Assembly (NCBI GenBank): GCA_020639235.1
Contig: JACKHC010000001.1
Location: 496,001 to 560,000, forward strand
Direction: 5' to 3'
DNA length: 64,000 nt
Source of the DNA: Phycisphaeraceae bacterium
GTDB taxonomy: Bacteria; Planctomycetota; Phycisphaerae; Phycisphaerales; UBA1924
How positions within the stretch are numbered: position 1 is the first letter of the stretch; each line of letters opens with the position of its first letter. Both the position numbers and the translations under genes were made by a program. Under the pieces are notes generated by a model that had not been told where the DNA came from, did no database searches, and saw only the letters and a program-made list of their open reading frames with translations. Of the stretch, positions 63,484-64,000 are shown in pieces.

Positions 63484-64000
63484 ATGGCCATCCTGATCGA
63501 CGCCAACACCAAGGTCATCTGCCAGGGAATCACCGGATCATTCGGTGCGCTCCACACGCGCGGGTGCTACCACTACGGCACCAAGATGGTCGGGGGCGTC
63601 ACGCCCGGCAAAGGCGGCACCAAGGACGAAAACAACCTCCCCATCTTCAACACCGTCGCCGCCGCCGTCCGCGACACCGGCGCCGATGCCACCATGATCT
63701 TCGTCCCGCCCCCTTTCACCGCCGACGCCATCCTCGAAGCCATGGACGCCGGCATCAAGACCATCATCGCCGTCACCGAAGGCGTCCCCGTGCAGGACAT
63801 GGTCAAAGTCCGCGCCGTCCTCGACGAGAACAACGCGGGCAAATCAGTCAAAGACCGCACCGTCCTCGTCGGCCCCAACTGCCCCGGCGTCATCACGCCC
63901 GGCCCCAAAACCGGCTCCGGCGAATCCGCCAAAGACCCCTACACAAAGTCCGGCTGCAAAATCGGAATCATGCCCGGCTACATCAACACGCACCGCTCCG
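63484..64000 (+). CDS. sucD: Succinyl-CoA ligase alpha subunit (3' end outside window)
   Basis: 172 codons visible and open at the right edge. [66 protein letters not shown] and [13 protein letters not shown] match the CoA-binding domain and start of the ligase domain of SucD; the catalytic phosphohistidine lies beyond the edge. Catalyses the TCA-cycle step succinyl-CoA to succinate with ATP/GTP. GFGALHT replaces the commoner GSQGTFHT. GGAG 8-10 bases before the ATG. Confidence 0.93.
   Translation, partial: MAILIDANTKVICQGITGSFGALHTRGCYHYGTKMVGGVTPGKGGTKDENNLPIFNTVAAAVRDTGADATMIFVPPPFTADAILEAMDAGIKTIIAVTEGVPVQDMVKVRAVLDENNAGKSVKDRTVLVGPNCPGVITPGPKTGSGESAKDPYTKSGCKIGIMPGYINTHRS

Noticed and set aside
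1..64000. tRNA and rRNA genes, IS elements, integrases, phage or plasmid genes
   Set aside because: No T-loop/acceptor patterns, conserved rRNA stretches or transposase/integrase motifs were seen by eye; a tRNAscan or Rfam run would decide.

Overview
The window looks like a chromosomal segment of a high-GC planctomycete, probably from the Phycisphaerae/Phycisphaerales side. This is inference. It rests on the strong GC bias with C or G in third codon positions, very frequent ATGA/GTGA start-stop overlaps, a prepilin with the planctomycete-style FTLVELLVVVAI N-terminus, a secreted HEVGHTLGLRH metalloprotease, a DUF11-type lipoprotein and a Ser/Thr kinase. I saw no rRNA, tRNA, CRISPR array, transposase, integrase or phage gene.

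Region 1 (1-29.5 kb) is a large polysaccharide locus. It opens with a kinase fragment and two genes of activated-sulfate metabolism: APS kinase cysC and a HAL2/CysQ-type 3'-phosphonucleotide phosphatase. A plus-strand operon follows: a UDP-uronate 4-epimerase-like SDR, a membrane-anchored EEP-fold phosphodiesterase, a predicted beta-propeller and a Wzx-like flippase. Converging on it is a long minus-strand run. It encodes a Wzy-like polymerase, GT4, ATP sulfurylase (sat), methyltransferase, GT2, WcaF-like acetyltransferase, a double GT2 fusion, GT4, GDP-fucose synthase, Gmd, a CDP-paratose/tyvelose 2-epimerase-like SDR, an MBOAT acyltransferase and a frameshifted SGNH hydrolase. A divergent plus-strand pair (UXS and UDP-glucose dehydrogenase) supplies UDP-glucuronate and UDP-xylose. 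A minus-strand membrane GT and methyltransferase lie back to back with a plus-strand UbiA-type decaprenyl-phosphate phosphoribosyltransferase homologue. Together these predict an O-acetylated, methylated, fucose- and pentose/uronate-containing glycan made by a Wzx/Wzy route. sat, cysC and the PAP phosphatase in the same locus suggest it may be sulfated, but no sulfotransferase is recognisable. The initiating phosphoglycosyltransferase and the Wza/Wzc export parts are not in the window.

Region 2 (30.8-41 kb) is mixed. It holds a secreted zinc metalloprotease, trpD, a DUF3352-like exported protein, folP, thioredoxin, lgt and a hypothetical multipass membrane protein.

Region 3 (40.4-54.9 kb) is minus-strand apart from lpd. 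It holds two secreted amidohydrolase-fold proteins with mostly degenerate metal sites, a frameshifted UDP-HexNAc dehydrogenase, a prepilin-like protein, a methyltransferase, a DUF1338 (HglS/YdcJ) protein, dihydrolipoyl dehydrogenase, a PIG-L deacetylase and a His-rich DUF11 lipoprotein.

Region 4 (55-64 kb) holds an unknown exported protein, GT4 and truA in one coupled unit. After that come a 0.5-kb gene-free stretch, a P-loop plus deoxyribosyltransferase-like fusion, a DUF4136-type lipoprotein, a leaderless ArsR/AHSA1 operon, a DUF1579 protein and the start of sucD.

Intergenic spaces carry at least three families of dispersed hairpin or G-rich repeats. The three internal frameshifts found all fall in C/G homopolymers, so they may be sequencing or assembly errors rather than real lesions.
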